In this document: one piece after another, positions 21,701-32,904 of the stretch | Layout: each line of letters starts with the position of its first letter | Numbering within the stretch: position 1 is the first letter of the stretch | Assembly: GCF_001661345.1 (NCBI RefSeq) | Contig: NW_017962913.1 | Coordinates: 1,369,428 to 1,433,427, forward strand | DNA: 64,000 bases | Source: Ascoidea rubescens DSM 1968 | Lineage: Eukaryota; Ascomycota; Saccharomycetes; Ascoideales; Ascoideaceae | Reading direction: 5' to 3' | The notes under the pieces: generated by a model | What the model saw: only the letters and a program-made list of their open reading frames with translations | Databases searched by the model: none | Told to the model about the DNA's origin: nothing | Translations under genes and position numbers: made by a program

Positions 21701-22743
21701 CCACTAATGAGTCGATTGGAAAGCAGCTTGAAAAGTCTGGAAACGAAAGCAAAAGCAACAGAAGAGAAGAGTCTTCCAAAGCTTTCGGAGGCTCGTTTCG
21801 ACCCAGCAAGACGAGATTCGATCACGTGGCCCAGAGAAAGCAATCCCGCACGCGCAGGGGAGGGGTGAAGTCGTGACACAGAGCCCTGGAACAAGCTTTG
21901 CGCAGTGCTGGTGCAGCAGAACCACGACAACAGCACAGCAATCGCACACCAGCAGAAACACAGGCGCCGCTGTGACTGGTCCGATCTGGCCAATCACAGC
22001 GCGCCGCTGCGCAGTGCCACGAGCAAGAGCAGGTCTGTCCGGATAGTGCAACTGCTGGAGCCAAAAAGGTTTGGTGCTGATTGTGGGGTGCTTGAAAAAA
22101 CCAACGTCGGTGCAAGTTACGGCCATCACGCACCAGACAAAGACTCCTCTATCCGCATGCGTGTCCACTTCAACGGTGCTCAGTGCACGGTGGCCGCGCA
22201 AATTGCGCAACTCCCACAGCTCGCTCAGCTCGCGTTTGCCCGGCCAAGCGCGGTGGCCGCATTTGACCACACGCTGCACGTGCTCAGTGCTGCAGCTCCC
22301 GCTTCAGCAAACCGCAGAGCTTCTCCACAGGGCTGTGCCCGATAGAACGGGTGTGTGTGCAGGCGTGTGTGTGCAGATCTGCAGGAGTCTGCTCCCGCAC
22401 AAACGCACTGCGGCTCCCAGGCGTTGCAATCCTGTTAGTGCAAGCGTGTATGCATCCGGCTGCGTGTGTCAATTTTAAGGCTCCGACGCTTTGTCAAGTG
22501 GCCCGTATCCCGTTACGGGAGGGACAAGCCAAAAGTGAAATTTTAAAAACATCTCCCAAAGAAAAATTTTCTATCCTTTTTCCTGATTTTGCTGTGTTTA
22601 TGTGATTTGTTGTATTTATTGTATATTTACTATATATTTGTTATATCTATGTCTACTTATCGCTCTTTATCTTTGCTCTTTCTTACTTAATCCTCTCAAT
22701 CTGGCTTTCTTCTCGAGTCTCTTTGCTCTCTAATAGCTGTTAT
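21701..22743. promoter_or_regulatory. divergent RAD30/PSP1-family promoter with a large GC-rich island
   Basis: About 700 bp (21780-22480) are strikingly GC- and CpG-rich compared with the flanks. Sites seen are TCACGTGG (CACGTG at 21823-21828), a second CACGTG at 22277-22282 and GGCCAATCAC near 21988. Overlapping frames of up to 191 codons exist on both strands, as expected by chance from the low stop-codon density of GC-rich DNA, and none has recognisable protein features. A T-rich, pyrimidine-rich stretch from 22600 leads into the gene on the right. Confidence 0.55.
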
Positions 22744-25119
22744 ATGTTCCCCAATATCGCTCCCTCCTCTGCTCAATTGCCTGCTAGTGATCTCTCGCCC
22801 TCCATTGCTAGTGGTTCTGCTTTCTCCAGCTCCAGCTCAGTCCCCAATTCTACAGCCCACACAAACACTGTTTCCACCAACAACTGTGCTTCTTCTGCTT
22901 CCACTGCTTCCACTGCTTCCACTGCTTCCAACACTATATTCAATTCCATTTCATCCCAGTCTCACATCCGTAACACCATCCCCAAATATAATGAAGCCCT
23001 AGAGAACTCCTCGCCCAGATCCTCTATTTCAAATCATTCTGCTCCTTTCTCATCAACTATAAATACTCCAATTCCACCACCCACCTCCAACTCCAACTCC
23101 AATAACAACACTCCCATCAATCCATCCTCAGCCCAACCAAAGTCTCTCAACAACAACTACTCCAATCTCAACAACTACATCGACAACATAAATTCAATTT
23201 TAAACTACAAAATCAGCCAAAACTCTCCCACCACCACAAAAAACTACTCTCTAGACAAAATGAACAACCCAAACCTATCCTCAAATCTCTCCAACCTCTC
23301 CAACCTCTCCAATCTATCCAACCACTCCACCTCAAACACCATTACCATCAACAATCAATCAAACCACATCTTCAAGGACAATGAACGAAACAGCATAACC
23401 TCTCTTTCATCCTCATCCAGCGGTTTCAACCTCTCTCCCCCAACTTTGCCTGCTCTACAAAACCTATCCACCCTCCAACCTCTCCAATCCTCTCAAAACG
23501 ATTCCAACAACTCCACCAACGACAACGACAAATCAATCCTATCCCAAACCTCAAACAAATCTTCAATCATATCCTCAAATTTACAAAATAACTTCTCCAA
23601 TAACAACAATCTCATTATCAACAGCAACAACAACAGCAACAACAACAACAACAACAGTAGCAACAACAACAACAACAACAACGACTTGAATCTATCCCTT
23701 TGCAAAACAAACACAAATGGCGCTACCAACATCAATCTATCTGATTCAATTTGGTCTCCAACCTCTGACAATTTCCCTTGTTTAAATTCAAATTTTAATA
23801 AGAACTTCCTCAACGATGATCACATCAATAGAAGATACACTCTAGGTTCCTTTCAACCCCCACAATACATCAATCCATCTAAAAATAACCAAATCATCCA
23901 AAATATCCCAACCACTCCAACCAACAATCCCACAAATAACAACATTAACAACATTAACCAACAGTTTGATCTATACCAAAGACTCTCCTATCCAGATATC
24001 TTAACCCCATCAAACAACAACAACAACAATAACAACAATAACAACAATAACGATTTCTCTAACATAATCTCTTCTCCCTTATCAACTAACGCAAACATCA
24101 TTTCCTCAAGGTTTCAAAACAGAAACTCAATCAGTGCTGGTAGCGATAGCATCTTCACTACTCTTTCATCTAATTCTCACCCTTTTAATTCTTTAAGTTT
24201 ATCTAGTTCTCAAGAATTACAAAAACCAAACAATTTCAATTTCAGCAACCAACCTCAATATATCAACAGCAATATCCCCAATAACAACCCCAATAACAAC
24301 CCCAATAACAACCCAAACAATAACCCAAACAATAACCCAAACAACAACATCCCAATGTCGCCTTCTGTCACTTCCCCTTTCTTTAAATCAACTCAACCTC
24401 AATCAACCTCCTTTAACCAAAATTTAAACCAACCCTTCTCCAACTTTAACCAAAATTTTAATTCTTTCTCCCAATTCTCTCAATTCCCTAAATTCTCAAA
24501 CGAATCTCCTTCTCCTTCTTCTTCCTCTGCCTCTTTTAATCAACAAATCATCAACTACTTTTCTAAAAACCCCCTCTCTCTAATTCAAAGATTAACATAC
24601 GAAAATCTACAAAATCTAAATTACCAAAAACTTTTCTCAAAAAATATCGGTCAATTACCAAAATTCCTATTACCAATTAATAACAATCAATCTAAAAATG
24701 ATCCTTCCTCAAATAACAACATCAACAACAACAACGACAACAATGATGATGACAATGACAAAAATAGCAGCAACGCCAGCCCAACTAATAACTCCCCCAT
24801 GAATAAATTCTTTGTTTCAAATCTAAATTCGAATATCAACGACATCAGCAAATGCTTAAACAACATGTCTCTCAATCCCTCAAATTGCAATCACCAACTA
24901 CTCCTAATCGCCTTTAAAAATGGAAGATTAGATATCTTCTATTTACCCTCATCTTCTCAATATTATGGCAACATCAAAGTTGGTGATCTAGTTCTCGTCG
25001 AAGCCGACAGAGGTAAAGATCTAGGTAAAGTTGCATCAATTGATATTTCAATTGATGATGCAAGATTAATTAAAATGTTACAATCTGAAGAACAAATTGA
25101 AGCCTTAAATAATGAATCA

Positions 25120-25166
<47 letters not shown>

Positions 25167-26139
25167 TAACAACAACAATAATAGCAATAATCATAACCAT
25201 AATAATAATAATAATAACAACAACCATAACCACAATAATAACAACCACAACAATAATAAAAATAATCATGAACAAAATGAAAGTCAAAAAATCCCCTCTG
25301 CTCAACAACAAATCCCAAAACAAGTTTTAAGAGTCGCTCAATATAACGAAATCTCTCAAATCTTACACAAACAAAACGACGAAATTAAGGCTCTACAAAT
25401 CGTTCAATCAAAATTAGCTTCTCATAAATTACCAATGAAAATCCTTGATTCAGAATATCAATGGGATAGAAAAAAATTAACCTTCTATTATATTGCTAAT
25501 AAAAGAATTGATTTCAGAGACCTCGTTAAAGATATGTTCCGTATCTATAAAACAAGAATCTGGATGTGTGCAGTCTCTTCAACTGACCCATCTTTAAAAA
25601 ATTCTATTAATCAAGACCAATATATGAACTATAATACTATCGGAATGAATATCAATTCATCAATGAGCATGAACATGAACATGAATATGAACATGGGCCA
25701 TAATATCAATAACGATATGGCTTTAAATAATATGAATATTTTAAATAATTTTAATAATAACAATAACAACATTATTAGTAATAATAATAATATGAACAAC
25801 ATGAACAATATGAACAATAATAATGGCTATGATCTCGGGTTTAATGGTATCAATAATAATAATATTAATAACCTTATGTATAATTTCGATCAAAACCAAT
25901 TATTAGATCAAAGAGGGTCATTTAATTCAGTTGGTTCAAGTAACATTAGATTTAATAATAATGTCTTATCATTTGGTAGCTTAGATAACTCTTCAATTCC
26001 TCGTCCTCCTCAAAGTGCTCCAGAAATTTATGGAAATAATAGTCAAAACTTAAATGCTTATCAATCTAATCAAAGCGTCAATAGTGGAAACGCTACTATT
26101 ATTCCAAATTTATGGAACTCTTCTTTTTCTAAAATTTAA
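22744..26139 (+). CDS. PSP1: PSP1 C-terminal domain protein (Psp1-like), Asn-rich
   Basis: S. cerevisiae Psp1 is an Asn-rich, poorly understood suppressor of polymerase-alpha mutants. From the first ATG (22744) the product is 1131 aa. Residues 1 to about 700 are Ser/Asn/Pro-rich low complexity, including [13 protein letters not shown] repeats. The conserved PSP1 domain starts at about 720 with [13 protein letters not shown] and continues with [20 protein letters not shown]. It is then interrupted by a long poly-Asn/His tract at about 790-850, and resumes with [40 protein letters not shown] and [14 protein letters not shown]. This C-terminal fold is shared with bacterial PSP1/RicT proteins. 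The 5' half uses mostly C-ending codons and the 3' part T-ending ones. Confidence 0.87.
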
Positions 26140-27313
26140 TAATTTTGGCTAATAAAATAAAATTTATTAGTTTTTAAAATATTCGGTTTTTTATTTTTTT
26201 TGTCACTCAATTTTTTATTTTATTTCCTTCTAACTCAAACTATTCTTGATGAAAACAAAATTTAAATTAATTTAAACATAAAACTAAATATGTATCATAT
26301 ACTTTTACCTGCAAATATTTTTTTTTATCACTCAAAGTTTTTTTCTCTCATTTAAAATTTCTTTCACTCACTAATTGTTTTTAATTATCATAGAAATATC
26401 AATTTCATATATAAAGAAATTAAAAAAAATCAACAAGCTTTTAAAAAATCAATTGAAAATTCAAGGGAAATGATTTTTTAATTTGATAATATTTTTAAAA
26501 CCAAATTGATTTAGAAATATAGAAAATTTAGAATAAAAAAAATTGGATTTATAATATAGATTGGATTTTCATGGGTTTTTTATCATCAATAAAAAAGAAA
26601 ACAATAAATTTTCTTGTTTAATTTACAATATTTTTTAGTTTTTTTTTTCAAAATCTTTTCTTCTACTCCTACTCCTACTCCTACTCCTACTCTTCCTTCT
26701 CCTTGTTAACTGAGATATTGTCAGATTAAAAAATTTATATTCATTGACTATCATAGTTTTAATGCCAACAATTGTTTTTTTTTGCTTGAAGCTCATCTTT
26801 TTTTATAAACTCCCGAGATAATTTTTTATTTTTATTTTTGATTTTACTTTTCTCTCACTTATTTTTTTCCTTTATAGTAGACTTATAATATTTGTTTATG
26901 TGAATCTTTGTCCAACTTAATTATACTTTGCTGTTGTTGAAGAATTCATGTATGCTGTGATACTAGATAGTATTTGTGATGACCTTACGAGATGGATATT
27001 AAAATGTTAGAAGCTTTTCTTATAAAACACTTTTCTTATAAAATACTTTTCTTATAAAATAATTTTTTTATATACCACTTTCATATAAAACACTTTCATA
27101 TAAAACACTTATACAGAATAATTCGCCCTTCATCTCCTTCTGTAGCATCTCCAGCTCTGCTTCGATCGACTCGTTGAGTCATCAACTCGAAACACAAACT
27201 CGAAAGCACGAACAGACAAAGCATCCAGCTTTGATGCTCTTTTCAACAAGCTTTTTACCAACAGCCCTCTTCTCTGCTATTCTGCTGTTTCTGCTGCCCC
27301 AAAGACTCTTGTC
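26140..27313. promoter_or_regulatory. intergenic region upstream of POS5
   Basis: The left 900 bp are AT-rich with T-runs and a (CTACTC)x5 repeat at 26663-26692. A tandem duplication of the form CTTATAAAA(C/T)ACTTTT lies around 27015-27110. From about 27120 to the POS5 ATG the DNA becomes GC-richer and contains TGAGTCA at 27175-27181 (Gcn4/AP-1-type core). No gene is supported. Confidence 0.5.
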
Positions 27314-28513
27314 ATGTTAGGTCTGATCCCTGTCCTCAGAACAGCCCTTCACAGGCCTGTTTTCTCCAGACTCAACTCGTCTTTTGCTATCTCCAATCGC
27401 TTCTTCCAGTTCAACGACTGCAAAGAGTTGCCAGATAGAAAATACCCCAGTTTTGTTGCCAACGAGTACTCGAAGTTGAAGAACATCAAGTGGGCCACCC
27501 CATTGAACAACATCTTGCTTGTCAAAAAGCCTAAGGATCAAAATGTCAGGCTAGCAATGGTTAACTTCATCAACTTCATCCACGAAACATACAGTACACA
27601 GGACAACAAGGTCAACATCATAGTTCCCTACGATATTGCTGATGAGCTATCACAAGTCTCGACAAAAGAGCCCAGTATATTACCAAATTCTACTTCCTCT
27701 GCAATTGAAATCTTCACCTCCCAGCAGATCAACCAGATTATCGATAAGACTGATTTGATGGTCACTTTAGGTGGTGATGGCACAATTCTCAGAGCTGTTT
27801 CACTATTCTCCAATCTGTGTGTTCCTCCCATATTGTCTTTCTCTTTGGGCACTTTGGGGTTTTTGCTTCCTTTTGATTTTAAAAACTGCAGAGAGGCCTT
27901 CAATGCTGTCTATTCCTCCAATGCCAAAGCCATCAACAGGTCAAGAATACAATGCCATGTTCACAACCAAAAATTATACGCCATGAATGACATTATAATC
28001 CACAGAGGTTCTCTACCTCATTTGACGACAATTGATATATATATTGATGGTGAGTTTCTCACTCAGTCGACTGGTGATGGAATAGTATTAGCCACTCCAA
28101 CTGGCTCAACTGCTTACTCTTTAAGCGCTGGAGGTTCAATTGTTCATCCCATGGTTCCATGTCTCTTGCTATCTCCAATCTGCCCAAGATCTCTATCGTT
28201 TAGACCTTTGGTTGTTCCATCGACTTCGCACATCATGATCAAAATGAGATCAAGGTCTTTGTTCAATACTCCAATATCCAAAATTAGTGTTGATGGTGTT
28301 CTACTAAAAGATTTAAACGATGGCGATGAGATTCATATCGTGAATGAATCTGGCGCTATATTTCAGCCCAATTATAAACAAATCCTTGAATCAAACAACA
28401 ATTGCAAGTACAGTGGAATTTACTGTATAGCTAAAACTGAATATGACTGGACTAGAGGAATCAATGAATTATTAGGTTTTAATTCGAGTTTCAAGGGTTT
28501 CGGTCGTCGATAA
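27314..28513 (+). CDS. POS5: mitochondrial NADH kinase
   Basis: It phosphorylates NADH to NADPH in the mitochondrial matrix, supplying reducing power against oxidative stress. The 399-aa product compares with 414 aa for yeast Pos5. The N-terminus is Arg/Ser-rich with few acids (RTALHRPVFSRLNSSF), as expected for a presequence. Kinase motifs are LGGDGTILRA (GGDG at about 153-156), SFSLGTLGFLLPFDF, MNDIIIHRG, TGDGIVLATPTGSTAYSLSA and SVDGV. Codons 4 and 168 are CTG. Codon 168 (27815-27817, between FSN and CVPP) aligns with Thr in S. cerevisiae as I remember it, so Ser would be as plausible as Leu there. Utr1/Yef1 paralogues lack the presequence. Confidence 0.94.
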   Translation: MLGLIPVLRTALHRPVFSRLNSSFAISNRFFQFNDCKELPDRKYPSFVANEYSKLKNIKWATPLNNILLVKKPKDQNVRLAMVNFINFIHETYSTQDNKVNIIVPYDIADELSQVSTKEPSILPNSTSSAIEIFTSQQINQIIDKTDLMVTLGGDGTILRAVSLFSNLCVPPILSFSLGTLGFLLPFDFKNCREAFNAVYSSNAKAINRSRIQCHVHNQKLYAMNDIIIHRGSLPHLTTIDIYIDGEFLTQSTGDGIVLATPTGSTAYSLSAGGSIVHPMVPCLLLSPICPRSLSFRPLVVPSTSHIMIKMRSRSLFNTPISKISVDGVLLKDLNDGDEIHIVNESGAIFQPNYKQILESNNNCKYSGIYCIAKTEYDWTRGINELLGFNSSFKGFGRR

Positions 28514-28891
28514 AGAAGGAAAAAAACAAACAAACAAAGAACAATTGATTTTAGGTGGTTTGAATATTTAACTGATCAAATGATTAATAGCATTTAATAA
28601 ATAATTTTTTTTATTACATTCATTAAAAACTTTTATTGAGCTAATATAACATAATAACATAGATAGATATGAAATTTGGCCAAGAAACAAAAGTGCCATA
28701 GTGAAAAATAGTATAAATATATAAAAATATAAAAATATAACAAAATAGAAACAAAAATGACAAAAAAAATAACTAAAGAATAAATGAATAGATAAGTAAA
28801 CAAACAACTAAATTATTAAGAGGTGATGATAACCGAAATACTATAGAAAAAATATTTAAATTTGAAAGACTAAATTATAAATTATAAATTT
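28514..28891. other. convergent gap between POS5 and RPD3
   Basis: AT-rich 3' flank of two convergent genes, with short A-rich and ATAAA-type runs. It presumably holds both polyadenylation regions. No gene is seen. Confidence 0.5.
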
Positions 28892-30568
28892 TTATTGACT
28901 ATTTTGTTTTTTATCAGGAGGGGGCGATATGGTATTTATATTTATTCTACCATTTGAATTTTTTTTGAAAACTGTCATTCCTGGTATATTATTCATTTCA
29001 ACATCATTATCATTATCATTATCAGCATTGACATTAGCATCAGCATTAGCATTAGCATTAGCATTAGCATTATCATTGGTTTTATTATTATTATTATTAT
29101 TAATAGCAGTAGTAGTGGTAGTAGTAGTAGTATTGGTTGAAGAATGACTTTGAGGAACCTCATCATTATCAATATCCATTTTTTCAGGATCATTTTCTTT
29201 TTGAGTTAAATTTTTTGAATTATTTTCATAATTTTTAGAGTCAATACCCTCAGCTTCATTATCTTCTTCATAATATTCATTTCTTGGTTGAATTTGATTA
29301 TCACGAGCATATTGAGAACCACCTTTGGTATCAAGAGAAGGCTGAAGATCTTCATCGACATCGCCTAAATCTTCTGGACCATTAGGAGTTACATGCATTT
29401 GAACACTTGGAGCATGTTTTGTGCGTTCTAAATTTTGAAATATTTGCAACATAATTTTGTCCAAGTACTCAGGAGTGTTGGCATTATACATATTTGAGGG
29501 CCTGACATCTAATTTATAATCAGGACCGTAATATTCATAATAATCATTATAAGGTAATTCGTGTGGCAATATTTCGTTATTTAGAATACCAGTCTCAAAA
29601 GTCCAAGTTCTCGAAACATTTCTCATTGTATAACCACCACCTCCAACTACCATGAGTGGAATATTGAAGGACTTGACATAGTTGACACAATTGGCATGGC
29701 CTCTCATTGAGAGGTTAAAACAACCCAATCTATCACCAGAGAGGGAGTCACCACCAGTTTGAAGAACAATAGCTGAAGGTTGATACCATTCAATGATTTT
29801 GCCAATTATTGGTTCAAAGACAGATTTGTAAGTTGCATCATCAATACCATCTCTTAACGGGACATTTACAGCATGATACTTGCCCTTTGATACACCGATG
29901 TCTCTTAGTTCACCGGTTCCCGGAAAAAATTCACCATACTTGTGAAAAGAGCAAGTCATTACTCTATCAGTTGTATAAAAAGCTTCTTCGACACCATCAC
30001 CATGATGGACATCGATATCAACGTACAAAACTCTAGGATGGTATCTTAATAGTTCAATGATACCAAGAACGATATCATTCAAGTAGCAAAAGCCGGAAGC
30101 TTCAGATTTTTTAGCGTGGTGTAAACCACCAGCGTAGTTAATGGCAATATCACATTTGCCTCTGTTAAGTCTTGCAGCACCTTCCATTGAGCCACCACCA
30201 GAGATACTGCAATATTCGAACAAACCATCAAATACGGGGCAATCTTCGCCAACGTTGAATTTGGCCTGTTCTTTTTGAAAGAATTCCAAATTATCAGGAG
30301 TCACTCTTGATAAAAAGTCTATGTATTCATCAGTGTGGAATTGGCACATTTCTTGTTTTGTGGCAGGTTTGGCACGATATATTTCCATTTTTTTGTATAG
30401 GCCATAGTTCATGATCAAAGAATGGGCCATTCTTATCCTATGTGGTTTCATTGGATGGCCTGCGCCATAGGCATAGTTTCCAACATCGCTGTCGTAGAAA
30501 TAGGCCACACGCTTCTTTTCGCCAGGAACAGGAGCTATAGGATCAAAGGGCTTGAGCTGGTAGACCAT
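28892..30568 (-). CDS. RPD3: class I histone deacetylase Rpd3
   Basis: The zinc-dependent catalytic subunit of the Rpd3L and Rpd3S (Sin3) corepressor complexes. The ATG at 30568 gives 558 aa and the family N-terminus followed by [19 protein letters not shown]. The frame is open 48 codons further upstream, but that extension is not conserved. Active-site residues are present: His150/His151 in [19 protein letters not shown], the zinc ligands in [11 protein letters not shown], Asp in [11 protein letters not shown] and Tyr in GGGGYTMRN. The deacetylase domain numbering runs almost one-to-one with yeast Rpd3 (433 aa). The extra length is an acidic, Asn-rich tail after GGSQYARD, with an (AN)n run and a Thr run. 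No CTG codon was found in the catalytic part. Confidence 0.97.
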   Translation of the reverse strand: MVYQLKPFDPIAPVPGEKKRVAYFYDSDVGNYAYGAGHPMKPHRIRMAHSLIMNYGLYKKMEIYRAKPATKQEMCQFHTDEYIDFLSRVTPDNLEFFQKEQAKFNVGEDCPVFDGLFEYCSISGGGSMEGAARLNRGKCDIAINYAGGLHHAKKSEASGFCYLNDIVLGIIELLRYHPRVLYVDIDVHHGDGVEEAFYTTDRVMTCSFHKYGEFFPGTGELRDIGVSKGKYHAVNVPLRDGIDDATYKSVFEPIIGKIIEWYQPSAIVLQTGGDSLSGDRLGCFNLSMRGHANCVNYVKSFNIPLMVVGGGGYTMRNVSRTWTFETGILNNEILPHELPYNDYYEYYGPDYKLDVRPSNMYNANTPEYLDKIMLQIFQNLERTKHAPSVQMHVTPNGPEDLGDVDEDLQPSLDTKGGSQYARDNQIQPRNEYYEEDNEAEGIDSKNYENNSKNLTQKENDPEKMDIDNDEVPQSHSSTNTTTTTTTTAINNNNNNKTNDNANANANANADANVNADNDNDNDVEMNNIPGMTVFKKNSNGRININTISPPPDKKQNSQ

Positions 30569-30828
30569 GATAAGAAGAGAGAGAAGGGGGAGGAAATCAA
30601 GGTAAAGAGATGGTGAAATTGAGTAAAGGAAGATGAGTTGGGATAGAGGAGCAGGTATATAAAAGGAAGGTGAAAAAAGAAAGAAGCATTGTTCGTGAAT
30701 GGGAGGGTGCACGAATCGCGTGTTATGTAATCAGCGCGAGGATTGAGGGAGTTTTGTGTTTATTGGGAATATTTAGAGTAGAGAGAGTAAAGAGTATATA
30801 GAGTAGGAGAGAGTGTGTACAGAAGAGG

Positions 30829-32904
30829 TTATTCGATGAGTTCGTAGAACAACATATAGACAGCTTCATTGCAACTGAGGACGTGGGACTCAGTGACTTC
30901 AGAGACTTCAGTGTCTGAGATTCGCCAGTATGGTTTTTTGAGGGAGGATTGTAGGAAAGATTTCTTTTTTTGTTTAGATTTTAAAGGGCGTTTATTTTGA
31001 GATTCGATTGAAACGCCTTCATTTTGTTGATTTTGGTTTTCTTTTGAATCTTCTTTTGAATTTTCTCTTGAATTTTCTCTTGAGTCAAGAATACTTGTAT
31101 CATCTGAATCCTTTGTAGAATGTGTTAGAGAGGAAATGTTGCTTGGTGGTAAGTAGCCCGGGATGGAATTTTTGTTAATTTTTAAAGAAGAGGATGCCGA
31201 GGTGGGATTTGATTGAGCGGTGGTGGTGGTGTTGTTGGTGTTGTTTTTGTTGATTTGGATTAAGGAGGATAGATCGATTTTTGGGTCGTTGTTGGAGTAG
31301 TTGTTTTTTGATATTTTGAGGAAAGATGGTTTGTGTCTGTATGATTCGTAGTGGCCGGCATTGTGTGTTCCAGTATGAGAGATGATTGATTTGAGGGTGT
31401 AATTTGCGAGTATGTTGTTGTTTGATAGGTTTAAAGAGGAGTTGAAGTAGATTTTGCAGGAGTTTTTGTGTGAGCTGAAATCGTTTAAGAAGATTGATCT
31501 GGAAAGGTGGATGATTAGGATTTTTGGGAATTTTGAAAAAAAAGTTTTTTTGATGATGGTTGAAGAGATGATATTTTTAGAAGAGGAAGAGGAGGAGGAA
31601 GGATAGGGATTGATTGAAACGGGAAATTTGTAGTTTGAAATAAAGTGGTTTAGGTTGTCGGCTGTGGGTATGTCATCGTTAATTTTGCAGTTTTTTTCAA
31701 ATTGAATCAATTGATCTAGTCTTTTTTGATTGGAATGATTGGAATGATTTGATTGATTTGATTGATTTGATTGATTTGATTGATTAGATTGATTAGACTG
31801 ATTAGATTGATTAGATTGATTGTATTGTTCGAATTTGATGATTAGTTTGAGTTTGCATTTTAAACAGGAGTAATCGCTGATTGATTCTGTGTTGTTCAAG
31901 TTGATGAGATCGGTTAGGTTGATTGAAGATTTGTTTTGAGGTAAGGGAATTGAATAGATGTTGAAGTTTGAATGCTTGATGTTTGATACTTGGAGACAAG
32001 ATAAGCAGGTTAATTGAGTTGATAAAGTTCCTTCAAAGGGAAATGAAATATTAGCGCTAATGTTATTATCAACATCGTTATCAATATTAGGGTTACTGTC
32101 GGTGAAAAATTTTGACTGAAAGAGATATTCAGTTTGCAAAGTTTCAATGATCAATTGTAATAGTTCATGAGCGTCGTGCTGATTTCGTGAGATTCTTGAA
32201 TTAAACAAGGTTTCTAGAATGTTTAGAAATGGCCAGACCGAGATTGAGGTTGGCTTGTAGATTTGGTTCTGGAGGATGTTTACCATTGACGATAGAGACT
32301 GGTGTAATATGGGAGTGTTCTTGTCAATTTGGATACTGTGTTTATGAGCATGGGTATGAGTATCAGCATTGCTATCGCTATCGTTATCGTTATCGGTGAC
32401 ATCGTCATCAGGTGTATCATTAGGTGTATCGTTATGGAGCTGGTTCGCAACAAAAAACCCGTTGAAGAGGTTGAGATAAGCAACTAGAGAAGGCAAGGCG
32501 GCCAAGGACTGCAATGTGGAGTTGGCAAAGCAGTCGTTTCTGTTGTTGATGAAGCCAGTGGTGTGCTTGTCAGGTCTCTTTGCAGTGGAGCTCTCTTTGG
32601 AGCTGGAGGGTTTGAGCAAGGGTATGGAGGGAGAGACTACATAGATGGAGGCGAGGAACAAGAGGGAGTATAGGATCATAAGGCTTCTGTGCTTGGGCGA
32701 GAGAGAGGACCAGTGGGCAGCAAGGGAGAGAGCACCTGAAGGCCTCAATCTGGCGAGAATCAACTGGTTGCGCGAGGGCGAGAAGAGAGAGAGCGAGCAG
32801 AACATGGCGACACTGCTGTGTTGGAAGCTGCTGCTCGTTATATTGCGCTCGCTAGGGCTGGACCAGCTCCGACTAGGGCTCCAGCCCGTCCAAGCCACAC
32901 CCAT
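30829..32904 (-). CDS. membrane-anchored ubiquitin-specific protease (UBP16/UBP1 type)
   Basis: A cysteine protease removing ubiquitin; yeast Ubp16 sits on the mitochondrial outer membrane and Ubp1 on ER membranes, each by an N-terminal anchor. The product is 691 aa from the first ATG. The Cys box is FINNRNDCFANSTLQSLAAL, then NQHDAHELLQLIIETL. Two Cys pairs (CLSC and CLKCK) form a zinc site. The His box TGTHNAGHYESYRHK and the end motif NEAVYMLFYE complete the domain. A hydrophobic anchor (LMILYSLLFLASIYVV) lies at about 75-91. In-frame ATGs at 32805 and just before the anchor could be the true start. A (QSN)n run near residue 370 comes from an octamer-like DNA repeat. The Cys-box wording favours Ubp16. 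Confidence 0.85.
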   Translation of the reverse strand: MGVAWTGWSPSRSWSSPSERNITSSSFQHSSVAMFCSLSLFSPSRNQLILARLRPSGALSLAAHWSSLSPKHRSLMILYSLLFLASIYVVSPSIPLLKPSSSKESSTAKRPDKHTTGFINNRNDCFANSTLQSLAALPSLVAYLNLFNGFFVANQLHNDTPNDTPDDDVTDNDNDSDSNADTHTHAHKHSIQIDKNTPILHQSLSSMVNILQNQIYKPTSISVWPFLNILETLFNSRISRNQHDAHELLQLIIETLQTEYLFQSKFFTDSNPNIDNDVDNNISANISFPFEGTLSTQLTCLSCLQVSNIKHSNFNIYSIPLPQNKSSINLTDLINLNNTESISDYSCLKCKLKLIIKFEQYNQSNQSNQSNQSNQSNQSNQSNQSNHSNHSNQKRLDQLIQFEKNCKINDDIPTADNLNHFISNYKFPVSINPYPSSSSSSSKNIISSTIIKKTFFSKFPKILIIHLSRSIFLNDFSSHKNSCKIYFNSSLNLSNNNILANYTLKSIISHTGTHNAGHYESYRHKPSFLKISKNNYSNNDPKIDLSSLIQINKNNTNNTTTTAQSNPTSASSSLKINKNSIPGYLPPSNISSLTHSTKDSDDTSILDSRENSRENSKEDSKENQNQQNEGVSIESQNKRPLKSKQKKKSFLQSSLKKPYWRISDTEVSEVTESHVLSCNEAVYMLFYELIE

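Noticed and set aside
21475-22605. Many frames up to 191 codons between RAD30 and the PSP1-family gene
   Set aside because: Chance frames in a CpG-rich promoter island, present on both strands with Cys/His/Arg-biased translations.
30569-30712. 48-codon N-terminal extension of RPD3
   Set aside because: The family N-terminus starts at the ATG at 30568; the extension is a hydrophobic translation of leader sequence.
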